Shown here: positions 6,671-15,420 of the stretch, piece by piece
Layout: each line of letters begins with the position of its first letter
Position numbering within the stretch: the stretch's first letter is position 1
The notes under the pieces: generated by a model
Database searches by the model: none
Told to the model about the DNA's origin: nothing
The model's input: the letters and a program-made list of their open reading frames with translations, nothing else
DNA from: Planctomycetota bacterium
GTDB lineage: Bacteria > Planctomycetota > Phycisphaerae > Phycisphaerales > SM1A02
Reading direction: 5' to 3'
Length of the DNA stretch: 25,474 nt
Assembly: GCA_014381385.1 (NCBI GenBank)
Contig: JACNLR010000110.1
Location: 1-25,474 of the forward strand
Made by a program: the position numbers and the translations under genes

Positions 6671-7494
6671 TGGTTCTTTTCTTGTAGTTCTGGGTGTGCT
6701 GCCCAGTGAAGTTTATCAACTAATGTTTTCCAGTATGAGCATGCTGGATTTTGAACTATGGAAAGCGTGTGCTCTGATTGTTGCACCCGCATCTTCATCC
6801 CTACCTTCATCGTGCAATGTACTTGACCATCAATTACAAGGGATGTTCCTTCGTTTGCTTGCAATACTTCTAAGGAAATATTTGCTTTGCCATCTAACAC
6901 AATCGGCCTGACAGCCAAGGAGTGTGCAGCAATTGGAGTCAGGATAAATGTATTTGTAGAAGGGTCAACAATTGGTCCGCCTGCAGAGACATTGTGGGCT
7001 GTCGAACCCGTTGGCGTTGCAATGATTACACCATCACCCCGCAAGGTTGGTGCGGGTACGCCATCGATAGTGAGTCCAAGCTCAAGGAGTCGAAAGGGTG
7101 CTCCAGCAGCAATCATTGCTTCATTCATTGCGATTGTAGGTTGGTCGTCATCTACAGTAATCTCTAGGAGCATCGAATCGAGGATTCTTGCTGGTTTAGT
7201 AAACACGGCTTGGCGATATTCGATGAGGGAGTCGCTATCGAACCGAGCTAGAAATCCAAGCCGGCCACTGTTGACACCTACGAGCGGAATTTTTTGCTGA
7301 GCGAGTGCTCTGCCGTGCTTTATGAGGGTTCCATCGCCGCCGATTGCTACTGCCATCTCAGCCCCGTCGTTTTCGCTTTCAAGAAACGTAACAACGTCTG
7401 CAAGTCCATCTTCAAGGGCATTTGCAATATTGTCAATTGCAGGTTGCGTTCGGTCTGCAAGCAAAAGGATACGTCTGTGCGCCATACCGAGCAT
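6667..7494 (-). CDS. nadK: NAD kinase
   Basis: This 275-aa enzyme phosphorylates NAD to NADP using ATP or polyphosphate. The diagnostic GGDGT motif is at residues 52-56. It is followed by GVNSGRLGFLARF (73-85), the IAMNEAMI segment and RGDGVIIATPTGSTAHNVSAGGPIV, with the conserved second glycine-rich loop. An internal ATG at 7485 (residue 4) is an alternative start; neither has a convincing Shine-Dalgarno sequence. The gene follows the ABC ATPase gene after 27 nt and overlaps serS by 4 nt, which fits a housekeeping tail on a longer operon. Confidence 0.95.
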   Translation of the reverse strand: MLGMAHRRILLLADRTQPAIDNIANALEDGLADVVTFLESENDGAEMAVAIGGDGTLIKHGRALAQQKIPLVGVNSGRLGFLARFDSDSLIEYRQAVFTKPARILDSMLLEITVDDDQPTIAMNEAMIAAGAPFRLLELGLTIDGVPAPTLRGDGVIIATPTGSTAHNVSAGGPIVDPSTNTFILTPIAAHSLAVRPIVLDGKANISLEVLQANEGTSLVIDGQVHCTMKVGMKMRVQQSEHTLSIVQNPACSYWKTLVDKLHWAAHPELQEKNQ

Positions 7495-7521
7495 TGTACC
7501 CGCGAACTTGCAGCTGGAGTG

Positions 7522-8463
7522 TTACCCTACAAGGCCTTTGGTGAGTCGCATGAAGGCGGTTTCAAGGTTGACTTGTTCACCCTGCATAGAAACAAGTCTA
7601 TAGCCTTGAGCAATCAATCTGTTTGGAAGTTCCGAAACGTCAAGAACAGCAGTTGAATCGATCGTTACCGCAATTCTTGTTCGGTCATTTTCATGTACGA
7701 GTTCAACAAGGGTTATACCCTGCACGGAACGTAGAAGTTCCGCAGCCTCTTGGGGTCTCTCCGTGACTTCAAGGTGTACAATTTGTCCAACCTTTGCCCG
7801 TGCGAGGATGTCATCGACTTTGCCAGAAAAAAGCAACTTCCCTTGTTCGATAATCCCAACGCTTGTGCAAAGTTCTGCGAGTTCGTGCAAGATGTGGGAA
7901 CTAATCAAAATGGTTTTACCCATGCGATGCAATTCTTTCAACAGAGCGCGAATTTCTATTCTTGCTCTTGGGTCAAGTCCAGAAGCGGGTTCGTCAAGAA
8001 GAAGCACTTTTGGGTCGTGTAACAAAACACGTGCAATGGAAAGGCGCTGACTCATTCCCCTACTAAGACTCGCAACCTGCGATGTAGCCTTGTAATTCAA
8101 ATCGGTCAACTCAAGAACGTCACCAACTGCACGATGTCGTTGGGAACCGCTAAGACCATAACAAGTCGCAAAAAAATCAAGATATTCGTTGACATTCATA
8201 TCGTCGTACGAACCCATAAAATCTGGTACGTAACCAATGGTGGGTCGTATTTCTGGGTTTTGGTAGCCGATCACTTTTCCATCGACGCGCGCCTCTCCCC
8301 AAGATGGCTTTAGAAGTGTTGCAAGAATTTTAATCGTTGTCGTTTTTCCCGCGCCATTGGGGCCAATAAAGCCATAGCATTCGCCTTCTGCAATTTCGAG
8401 ATTAAGATTGTCAAGCGCTACAAGATCGCCATACTTTCTTGTTAAGTTTGTTGTTTGAATCAT
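7522..8463 (-). CDS. ABC transporter ATP-binding protein (ABC-2 type)
   Basis: A 313-aa ATPase. Walker A GPNGAGKTTT is at residues 34-43, signature LSRGMSQR at 133-140, Walker B VLLLDEP at 153-159 and the switch histidine in ISSH at 187-190. The LSRGM form of the signature is common in ABC-2 export ATPases and NosF-like proteins. A C-terminal extension of about 90 residues follows the nucleotide-binding domain, as in drug or polysaccharide ABC-2 ATPases. The start at 8463 is preferred to one nine codons upstream because it overlaps the stop of the preceding gene as ATGA. No ABC-2 permease is recognisable next to it; the coupled partner is the large signal-peptide/two-TM protein. The substrate cannot be assigned. 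Confidence 0.93.
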   Translation of the reverse strand: MIQTTNLTRKYGDLVALDNLNLEIAEGECYGFIGPNGAGKTTTIKILATLLKPSWGEARVDGKVIGYQNPEIRPTIGYVPDFMGSYDDMNVNEYLDFFATCYGLSGSQRHRAVGDVLELTDLNYKATSQVASLSRGMSQRLSIARVLLHDPKVLLLDEPASGLDPRARIEIRALLKELHRMGKTILISSHILHELAELCTSVGIIEQGKLLFSGKVDDILARAKVGQIVHLEVTERPQEAAELLRSVQGITLVELVHENDRTRIAVTIDSTAVLDVSELPNRLIAQGYRLVSMQGEQVNLETAFMRLTKGLVG

Positions 8464-10781
8464 TGGGATTGTTCCAAAGGATACACCCATCTAACGTACG
8501 TGACGCCCTCGCTTCTTGTTATTTCGTCACCATCGACTGTAACGGTGACTGGAAGCGGGGCGGCTGGAAGAAATCCCATCACAATAATACATGGACGGCT
8601 AAACCACTGTGCTAAATCTAATCCACGACCTCCCTCCCGAATGGCGTGGTAACTCGCTGGACCCTGTTTTGCATTCGCTTCTTTTTGGTACACCGGAGGA
8701 GTTAGATGCGAGTAGAGCGAGAGCATCTCTATTTTGGTTTTCCATTCCTTGGGTGACAATCGTGCGTTTCGGAACGGTTCATTCGATTGATATTGAGTTG
8801 CACCATTCGTAAAGGTCGTAATGGACTTTGCGTGCAGATTTCCAAGTTGCAATTCCTCTCCACTCTCCAATAATGCCTTATCCCAAGCAAACATTTTATT
8901 GAGCGTTTGCCCGCTCTGTTGCGAGGCAACCCACTCTGGCACTGTGCCAAGCGTGTCATCGGAGTCAAAAGAGGGACCCATTCGTTGCTCTGCAGTGACC
9001 CAAACTATGGTGACATCCGTAAGAGATTCTGTGGCGTTGTTACGAATAGCTCCTTGCAACTGCACCGGATACTCCATGCTCGGATCAGTTTTGATGGAAG
9101 GTGGATTATCTGGTGAAATTCGCAGCAGTGAATCGTAAAACGAATGCTCAAGAATCCCTTTCCATGTATACGCAAAGTTTGCAGTCGTAGCCCGTGCTGG
9201 CTGATTGAACGCGTGTGGTACGTGACTCACATTCACGAGTATTTCTCGCTTATCAATAAAGTCAGGTGTCATAGAAGCATCGGGAGGAGTCCAAGGAAGT
9301 AATAAATTGTTCGATTCCCCTTCAAGTGAAACTTCGGTATTGCCAAAATTTGGAAGAAAGAGAGAGAACCAACCAGTAACGCGTTGCCCGCCGCCGCCAA
9401 ACACATGGTCGACAATGGTCACATGTTTCAGGGGCACTCGAACGCCGGAAGTGCTCGCAGCAACGAACCAAGTTCCAACCGTAAATATTGCAGCGGAACA
9501 CACGAAAAGTACCCAAGACCATTGCAGCTTATTTTTAACGTGCAAGATGTAATACCCAAGTGGCCCAGCAATCAGCAAATACGAAACAACGAAAAGAAAA
9601 ACAATGCCGAGTTTGCCACTTGCTGTAGTAGTCATTGCAATTTCTTGTGCAATCATTTTGCCCGCAGACAATGAATTAATTTTCGGAATCGATGGCGATA
9701 ATTTATCGACGGATATGAGTTGTTTTATCGTGTTTTGGGCTGGAGTATCAGATCGTTTTCCCAAAATCCTATTCCATAAAACGTCTGATTCCGGCAAACC
9801 TAGTGAGGCAAGTTGGCCGTTTGTTAGGTCGATGCCAACGATAGTTACGGACCCAAATCCTACTGTCTTTTGAATAGCAACGACTCTTCCATCCTTGAGC
9901 CAAAGTAATGGGGCTATGTCGCTTTGCCAGTCGTCGTTGAGGTTTCCAAAAACACGAATGGTGAGGTCAATAGCGGGCCAGTTGTTTTTTCGCCCGACAA
10001 TGCCATCAAGAGATTGGATAGGGACTTGCGCAATAACGGGCGTAATTCCATCGGTAAAAGCTCCAAGCTGCGCGTTTGGAGATCCAAATGCCCACGGATC
10101 GCCGATGCTCGGCAAACTCAGTATAAAGTGGCCACCACGAGAAACCCAATCTTGCAAGGCTTGGGCTTGCCTAAAACTAAAAGTAGGTTGTGCATCCGCC
10201 CAAACGAGTGCGCTTAGGGTTTCATAGCAAGGCCAAGCATCAGGTAGGTCGTTTGCAACAAGTCCAGAAACCGGTAACGCTGCCTCTTGTTTTACTTCTG
10301 GTTTGGTTGGCAAATACCCACTTAGCCCAAGACGGCGAGTTCCAAAGACAGCGATGGATCCCAAACGAGGCCCAATTTGGATTGCGCCTATGGATTGTGG
10401 TGAAAATTGGAGAATACCCAACTCGCCTGTGGGCTTGTTCTCGTCCAATTCTCTAAGGCGTACTGCCCATGCGGTATCTTGTGTATCCCAACCCCTCGTT
10501 GGTGCGTACAACCAAGTCGATGTGTCTTGCATTGGTGCTAGCGTGATTGGTCGCCCCCACAAGACCATGTCACCATCGGCGTCGGGCACTTCCCATTGCA
10601 CCCAAGCGGAAACGGGTTGTGTATGCAACGATGAAATAGTTACATGGATTGGTGTGACATCACCCGCGCGCCAGTTGTTGCCGATGCCAATGTTGTTTAC
10701 TGTGATTGAGAAATCTTGCGCCCCACTTGCAAACGATGAGACGAGTAAAACAAATGTAATGCTACGGAGTAATGTTCGCAT
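8460..10781 (-). CDS. large exported protein with central transmembrane pair, ABC-associated
   Basis: This 773-aa protein was not assigned to a named family. It begins with a signal peptide (residues 1-21, ending ASGA), then a beta-rich exported region. A segment QALQDWVSRGGHFILSLP (about 207-224) resembles the glutamine-amidotransferase-like folds seen in bacterial membrane proteins with ABC partners. Two transmembrane helices lie near 390-412 and 420-441, joined by a short loop; the SYLLIAGPLGYYIL segment resembles the 'GP-D/G-Y' membrane motif of such proteins. A second extracytoplasmic beta-rich region follows. It overlaps the M20 gene by 20 nt upstream and the ABC ATPase by 4 nt downstream. 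An AGAAG ribosome binding site precedes the ATG. It may act as the membrane partner of the ATPase, which is inference. Confidence 0.78.
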   Translation of the reverse strand: MRTLLRSITFVLLVSSFASGAQDFSITVNNIGIGNNWRAGDVTPIHVTISSLHTQPVSAWVQWEVPDADGDMVLWGRPITLAPMQDTSTWLYAPTRGWDTQDTAWAVRLRELDENKPTGELGILQFSPQSIGAIQIGPRLGSIAVFGTRRLGLSGYLPTKPEVKQEAALPVSGLVANDLPDAWPCYETLSALVWADAQPTFSFRQAQALQDWVSRGGHFILSLPSIGDPWAFGSPNAQLGAFTDGITPVIAQVPIQSLDGIVGRKNNWPAIDLTIRVFGNLNDDWQSDIAPLLWLKDGRVVAIQKTVGFGSVTIVGIDLTNGQLASLGLPESDVLWNRILGKRSDTPAQNTIKQLISVDKLSPSIPKINSLSAGKMIAQEIAMTTTASGKLGIVFLFVVSYLLIAGPLGYYILHVKNKLQWSWVLFVCSAAIFTVGTWFVAASTSGVRVPLKHVTIVDHVFGGGGQRVTGWFSLFLPNFGNTEVSLEGESNNLLLPWTPPDASMTPDFIDKREILVNVSHVPHAFNQPARATTANFAYTWKGILEHSFYDSLLRISPDNPPSIKTDPSMEYPVQLQGAIRNNATESLTDVTIVWVTAEQRMGPSFDSDDTLGTVPEWVASQQSGQTLNKMFAWDKALLESGEELQLGNLHAKSITTFTNGATQYQSNEPFRNARLSPKEWKTKIEMLSLYSHLTPPVYQKEANAKQGPASYHAIREGGRGLDLAQWFSRPCIIVMGFLPAAPLPVTVTVDGDEITRSEGVTYVRWVYPLEQSQ

Positions 10782-12159
10782 ACGCTTCTAAAATTGCAGC
10801 CTGAGACAATATGCCGCGGTGGAAACAAGAGACTTCAAATTTTTCATTTGGGGCGTGAATCAAGTCGTCATCAAGAGAGAAGCCAACCATCACGGTGTCA
10901 ATTCCAAGTATCTCTTGGAATTCTCCAACAACAGGTATGGAACCGCCAGTACCAATGAGTACCGCAGGGTTTGGGAAGATAGTAGAGAGCGCTTCGCTCG
11001 CTGCAGCAAGCCACGGCGATTCAGTTGGTACTGCGATTGCAGGGGAAGCGCCAAAGTTTTTGAACTCCCAGTGGCAGCCAACAGGTGTACGAGATTCTAA
11101 AAACGCGAAGAGTGCGTTTACAATCGACTCGGGTTTTTGATGTGCAACGAGCCGGCAACTAATTTTAGCCATCGCTTTTGCACCGATGACGGTTTTTGCG
11201 CCCTCGCCGGTATACCCTGCTAAAAGGCCATTGATGTCGCAAGTCGGTCTTGACCATAATCGCTCAAGTGTGCTGTACCCCTTTTCGCCGAATGTTGCTT
11301 TTGCACCAGAACCTTCAAGGGTTAGTGCATCCGCATCGCCAAGATTGTTCCATTGGGCAACTTGTTCTGCACTTACTTCTTGAACGTCGTCATAGAAACC
11401 TTCGATTTGGATTCGTCCTTCCTCGTCGTGTAATTGCCCTAGAATTTTCGCAAGTGCATTCGCTGGATTGACAACCGCACCACCGTAACCTCCACTGTGC
11501 AAGTCATGCGAAGGTCCGTGAAGGGTTGCCTCTACATAGACAATTCCTCGCAAGCGACTTGTAATTGCAGGGGTGTCGACGTCCCACATACTCGTGTCGC
11601 AAACGATGCACGTATCGGCCTGAAGCTCTTCTTTGTGTTCTGTTAAAAAAGGGACGAGTGATTCGCTGCCGCTCTCTTCTTCGCCTTCAAGCAAGATAAC
11701 AACACGAACAGGCAAGGAACCATGGACTTCCTTCCATGCGCGAATCGCTTCGATAAACGTCATGAGTTGCCCCTTGTCATCGGCAGCGCCGCGAGCAACA
11801 AAACGTTTGCCACGAGGGCCATCGACGACGACGCCAGCAAAGGGCTCGTGTTCCCACTCGTCAAGTGGTTCTACTGGTTGTACGTCGTAGTGACCGTAAT
11901 ACAAAACGCGTGGCGCATCAGGCCCTGCGCTATCGTCGGTGGCTACAACCATCGGGTGTCCGATGGTGTCATGCAGGGTTGCATCGAGACCGATTGCCGA
12001 AAGTTCGTTTGTAACATGTTCTGCACAACGCCTGACTTCTGTCTTAAATTCAGGGTTTGTGCTGATACTTGGGATTTGCAAAAAAGATTGCAGCCGTTCT
12101 ATTGAACCTTCGAAATTCGTTTCAATTTGTTCAAGGACTGGATTTAGTGAATTAGACAT
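10762..12159 (-). CDS. M20-family dipeptidase / metallopeptidase
   Basis: A 465-aa di-zinc peptidase of the M20 (ArgE/DapE/CNDP) group. Metal and catalytic motifs are in order: YYGHYDVQP with His90 and Asp92, RGAADDKGQ with bridging Asp127, LEGEEESGS with the Glu160-Glu161 pair, VCDTS with Asp188, and a C-terminal DDDLIHAPNE histidine. The dimerisation lid domain lies roughly between residues 205 and 370 (GPSHDLHSGGYGG at its start). Family members of this length usually hydrolyse dipeptides or N-acyl amino acids. No signal peptide is visible, so it is probably cytoplasmic. The start at 12159 is chosen because GAGG lies 7 nt upstream (12167-12170); it overlaps the upstream gene by 16 nt. Confidence 0.94.
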   Translation of the reverse strand: MSNSLNPVLEQIETNFEGSIERLQSFLQIPSISTNPEFKTEVRRCAEHVTNELSAIGLDATLHDTIGHPMVVATDDSAGPDAPRVLYYGHYDVQPVEPLDEWEHEPFAGVVVDGPRGKRFVARGAADDKGQLMTFIEAIRAWKEVHGSLPVRVVILLEGEEESGSESLVPFLTEHKEELQADTCIVCDTSMWDVDTPAITSRLRGIVYVEATLHGPSHDLHSGGYGGAVVNPANALAKILGQLHDEEGRIQIEGFYDDVQEVSAEQVAQWNNLGDADALTLEGSGAKATFGEKGYSTLERLWSRPTCDINGLLAGYTGEGAKTVIGAKAMAKISCRLVAHQKPESIVNALFAFLESRTPVGCHWEFKNFGASPAIAVPTESPWLAAASEALSTIFPNPAVLIGTGGSIPVVGEFQEILGIDTVMVGFSLDDDLIHAPNEKFEVSCFHRGILSQAAILEAYANITP

Positions 12160-13133
12160 GCGGGGGCCTCGTACTCTTCGTTTTCTGTTGCGCATTTTAC
12201 AATGCCATTTTCAAGGGCAACGACAAGCGGTGAACCAATAATCCAATCAGTACCAATCCGAAGTTCAGTCTTTTGACAGTCAAGACATGGATTATCAAAT
12301 GCGCCGTCGTAATTAAAACCGTCTGTCGATTGTGGAATGGCGACGAGTGTTGTTGGAATGGTGGGAAATTCAAAGTGCTCCCAGAGCAACGCTTCGCAGT
12401 GGTCGCACGTGAGGGAATAAAAGATGACGTACTGTTTGCCTTCGTCAATAGCAATCGGCCATTCTTTGACCCAACCAAACAGCGCGATATCGTCTACTGG
12501 TTTGTCAATCCAGTCACCGATATTTTGCGGATACCAAGAGGCTGGAAGTGGTGTCGATGTCTTGTCGCCTATGTTCGTCGATTCACTTGGTTTGTGCCCC
12601 ATCACAGTCGTAAAAGTTACATACGATGTAACTGCGGTGAAAGCAAGCACAAGAATCAAACGTAGAACCCCGTGGTTTTGTTCGCGATTGCTTCGCTTTT
12701 TTGGAACGAAAATAATCCCAAGTAAAAGCGCGAAATCAATTGCGAACATTGCCATTGGGGAGAGAGACTTTTCGCCAAAGCACCCACAACTTTCAAAATT
12801 GCCGTAACCAAACATTTCAACACAAAGAACAACAAGAAAGGTACCAAGCATGACGATTCCAGCACGCTTGGCTAATTTTGGCGAGAAGAGCATGAAGGCG
12901 ACGAACAAAAATTCTATAGATACAAGGGATGCAAGCAGAAAGAAGTGGTCAGTAATACCGAGTTTGCCACTAGCGTCTAAGATCGACCTAGGTAATGATT
13001 TGGGCGTGCCACCGGTGGCCTTCTGCGCTGCGCCATAGATAATCCATACGGGAACGATGAGCCGAACGAGCAGTACACCAATCCACCCAATAACAACAGT
13101 CTGCGTTGAAGCAGTGGTTTTTGATTCAGACAT
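12144..13133 (-). CDS. MauE/DoxX-like membrane protein fused to a thioredoxin-like domain
   Basis: This 329-aa protein has two parts. Residues about 12-175 hold hydrophobic helices (about 14-34, 62-83, 91-109, 127-143, 157-178) and the sequence ESCGCFG at 114-120, a motif typical of MauE-like electron-transfer membrane proteins. After a linker, residues about 205-320 look thioredoxin-like: YVIFYSLTCDHCEALLWEHF carries the redox pair Cys243/Cys246, and GSPLVVALENGIV supplies a likely cis-proline (Pro302). A second CxxC (CLDC, 283-286) and Cys314 and Cys326 add further thiols. A role in moving reducing or oxidising equivalents across the inner membrane for extracytoplasmic disulfides is inferred. 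No Shine-Dalgarno sequence precedes the ATG. It follows the PEP-CTERM-like gene by 26 nt. Confidence 0.8.
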   Translation of the reverse strand: MSESKTTASTQTVVIGWIGVLLVRLIVPVWIIYGAAQKATGGTPKSLPRSILDASGKLGITDHFFLLASLVSIEFLFVAFMLFSPKLAKRAGIVMLGTFLVVLCVEMFGYGNFESCGCFGEKSLSPMAMFAIDFALLLGIIFVPKKRSNREQNHGVLRLILVLAFTAVTSYVTFTTVMGHKPSESTNIGDKTSTPLPASWYPQNIGDWIDKPVDDIALFGWVKEWPIAIDEGKQYVIFYSLTCDHCEALLWEHFEFPTIPTTLVAIPQSTDGFNYDGAFDNPCLDCQKTELRIGTDWIIGSPLVVALENGIVKCATENEEYEAPACLIH

Positions 13134-13159
13134 ATTTGGATTTTAGCGGGGAACGACGG

Positions 13160-13879
13160 TCAGCGGCGTCTGCGAGGTGTGCAGAGTAGAAGAGATGTCA
13201 GTAGCAACGCAGTAGGAGGCCCAGGAATCACCAATCCGGTAAACATAGATGTGCCGTCAACGTTGAACTCATTTGTTGAAACAATGCCCCAGCCCTCGAT
13301 ATCGTCCCAGCCAACAAACTGAAATCCTTCAGCATCAATAGCACCACCATCGCCATCAAGATCCGTAAAGGAGTAGGAAACCGCATCGCCATACACGAGA
13401 TCTGTCCAAGCAAAACCGTCTCCGCTATCCACACCTCCCCATACGAAGGTAGCGCCTAACGTTTGCGAACCAAATGGGGGTTGAATGAGTTGCCACGAAT
13501 CTTGACCGACATCGTTGATGACCATGCCTAATGCGTTTGAAGCAGTACTCGTAATTCCAAGCGATGCATCGTTTCCGTTGTCACCACCACCAAACTCTCT
13601 ATCGATGAGGGTTAAAAACGAGAAGCCCTGCACCGTGTCCACTGGCAGAATGGTAATTTTTCCGTCAGTTGTGATTCCCCAACTGTTCAAAATGTTGTGC
13701 ACCTCTGCTAAGTCATACGTTGAAAAGTCTGGAGATGTACCGCTAAAGAGGTCCATTGTATGTGACTGGAGGTTAAACGATCCAGATGCATTGCTTATTT
13801 GAATAACACTTGCGTTTGCGGTGGGAGCAATCAGACAAGGGACTAGTATTGCGAAAAGTACTTTTTTGGTGTGTTTCAT
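13160..13879 (-). CDS. secreted protein with planctomycete PEP-CTERM-like sorting tail
   Basis: The 239-aa protein starts with a signal peptide (MKHTKKVLFAILVPC... ending TANAS). It ends with a compact sorting tail: a Pro-Gly-Pro-Pro turn, a leucine-rich helix of about 12 residues and a terminal RRRR. This tripartite tail is the planctomycete variant of PEP-CTERM signals recognised by exosortase-type systems. The middle is acidic and glycine-rich with DLDGDGGAIDAEGF, a possible calcium-binding loop. The start at 13879 is favoured because GAAGAGAG lies just upstream; frames reaching back to 14044 add 55 residues without signal character. It may be the first gene of the minus-strand run, as the next gene begins 26 nt later. 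Function is unknown beyond surface or matrix localisation. Confidence 0.82.
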   Translation of the reverse strand: MKHTKKVLFAILVPCLIAPTANASVIQISNASGSFNLQSHTMDLFSGTSPDFSTYDLAEVHNILNSWGITTDGKITILPVDTVQGFSFLTLIDREFGGGDNGNDASLGITSTASNALGMVINDVGQDSWQLIQPPFGSQTLGATFVWGGVDSGDGFAWTDLVYGDAVSYSFTDLDGDGGAIDAEGFQFVGWDDIEGWGIVSTNEFNVDGTSMFTGLVIPGPPTALLLTSLLLCTPRRRR

Positions 13880-14063
13880 AAAAACTCTCTTCATGCCACA
13901 ACGATGGCACCATTTCACCATCTTCGGCATGTCTTTAGTTGGTTCTGAAGTGCCATTCTTCTCGTATGTGCAGAGAGTTCGGTTTGTGCGGGTTAGTGAT
14001 GTGGGCAAGGTAAACTGGGCAATATACGTCTGTTCTCTTTCCACTTTATGTGGCTTATTCGCA

Positions 14064-14082
14064 TACCATGCGAGGCATGGTA
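14064..14082 (+). promoter_or_regulatory. perfect hairpin over the mscS start region
   Basis: TACCATGC (14064-14071) and GCATGGTA (14075-14082) are exact inverted repeats with a 3-nt loop. The two most likely ATG start codons of the channel gene (14068 and 14077) lie inside the two arms. It could hinder ribosome access or act as a protein-binding palindrome; the sequence shows only the symmetry. Confidence 0.4.
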
Positions 14083-15420
14083 CACATCACAATCCTCCGT
14101 CTTTTGCATTGTTCCACAACACCCAAGTTCTTTCTCACCGACGCTTGGGCCTCTGAGAATCTTCCAACTTGGTTGAATTCAGCGTTCATCGGGATGGAAT
14201 ATTGGCGATGGGGTGCAATTGTCGCAATCATTGCTATTGGATTCGCGGTCAACCTGCTCGTTCGGGTTTTGTTGCGTTCGGTGCTTCGTTCAATAACACA
14301 TGCTGATACGCACGATGCGGAACTTGTGCAGTTGTTAAAGCGCGTTCCAAGGCCAGCAGGAGGAGCTGCGGGTGGTGCAACTTGGCTTGTGCTCTTGCCG
14401 CTCATTAGCTTGCCCGTAGGGATATTGCAATTTATTGAACCAGTCGTGCATGTGTATATCACCCTTGCGTGTATTTGGTTTGGCTTCCGTGGAACGGATC
14501 TTATCTCTTGGGTCGCACACCAAAAAGCCTCGAAATCGAAAAATAAATTGGACGACCTACTTGTTCCACTCTTGCGAAAAACGCTCAAGGCAATCGTTCT
14601 AGTGTTTGGCGCTGTGTATCTAGCAGACAGTATGCAAATCCAACTTGCGCCAATTGTTGCAGGTCTTGGAATAGGCGGCTTAGGGTTTGCGTTTGCGGCA
14701 AAAGACACGATCGAAAACTTTTTTGGTTCTATAACAGTGATTCTCGATAAGCCGTTTGAAATCGGTGACTGGATTATTGTTGATGGTGTAGAAGGAACCG
14801 TTGAATCAGTTGGGATGCGTTCCACAAGAATTCGAACGTTTTACGACACTGTTGTAACGATTCCAAATTCAATTTTGGTAACAACTAAATGTAACAATTA
14901 TTCAAAGCGACGGTACCGTCGTTGGAAGCAAATGGTTTCGATTGGATACGCGACTCCGCCAGATTTAATAGCTTCGTTTTGTGAGGGTATTCGTGAGTTG
15001 TTGCGAGTGCACCCATACACTCGGAAAGATTATTACCAAGTATGGTTAAATGAATTTTCTGGGTCGAGTTTGGATGTGTTGGTGTATGTATTTTGGACAG
15101 CACCCGATTGGCAAACTGAGTTGCGTGAACGGCACCGATTTATGCTGGACATTATTCGCCTTGCTGGCGATTTAGGTGTCGAGTTTGCATTCCCTACTCG
15201 TACTTTGTATCTCCGCAATGAAGAAAATTGGAAAAACGGTCCAGAAAAGATTTCTGCGAAGCGTCCGGAGGGATGGATGGAAACAGCCGAAACCGAGGGG
15301 CGGGAAATTGTGGAAGAGTTTACGTCAGACGACGATTGGCGTAAACATTTGCCTCCGCCGTACACATTTACTGGTGCACGAGATGGCGGTAATGGTGGCG
15401 GAGAAGGCGGAGAAGGTTAA
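14068..15420 (+). CDS. mechanosensitive ion channel of the MscS family
   Basis: A channel of about 450 aa releasing solutes during osmotic downshock. Transmembrane helices lie near residues 46-68, 105-122, 126-144 and 174-192. They are followed by the pore helix VAGLGIGGLGFAFAAKDTIE (about 197-216), with the glycine/alanine packing of MscS TM3. The beta domain signature FFGSITVILDKPFEIGDWI and VEGTVESVGMRSTRIRT follow directly, then the cytoplasmic vestibule. The C-terminus is a hydrophilic, acidic and glycine-rich tail (DGGNGGGEGGEG). The start is uncertain: GTG 14050, ATG 14068, ATG 14077 and ATG 14194 are in frame and none has a normal ribosome binding site. Its stop overlaps that of the convergent desulfurase gene (TTAA at 15417-15420). 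Confidence 0.92.
   Translation: MRGMVHITILRLLHCSTTPKFFLTDAWASENLPTWLNSAFIGMEYWRWGAIVAIIAIGFAVNLLVRVLLRSVLRSITHADTHDAELVQLLKRVPRPAGGAAGGATWLVLLPLISLPVGILQFIEPVVHVYITLACIWFGFRGTDLISWVAHQKASKSKNKLDDLLVPLLRKTLKAIVLVFGAVYLADSMQIQLAPIVAGLGIGGLGFAFAAKDTIENFFGSITVILDKPFEIGDWIIVDGVEGTVESVGMRSTRIRTFYDTVVTIPNSILVTTKCNNYSKRRYRRWKQMVSIGYATPPDLIASFCEGIRELLRVHPYTRKDYYQVWLNEFSGSSLDVLVYVFWTAPDWQTELRERHRFMLDIIRLAGDLGVEFAFPTRTLYLRNEENWKNGPEKISAKRPEGWMETAETEGREIVEEFTSDDDWRKHLPPPYTFTGARDGGNGGGEGGEG

Noticed and set aside
13880..14044. N-terminal extension of the PEP-CTERM-like protein
   Set aside because: The added 55 residues hide the signal peptide; the internal ATG at 13879 has a ribosome binding site and a normal signal sequence.
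14055..14825. 256-codon minus-strand frame opposite mscS
   Set aside because: Antisense to a clear MscS gene; its translation is serine/proline-rich without recognisable motifs.
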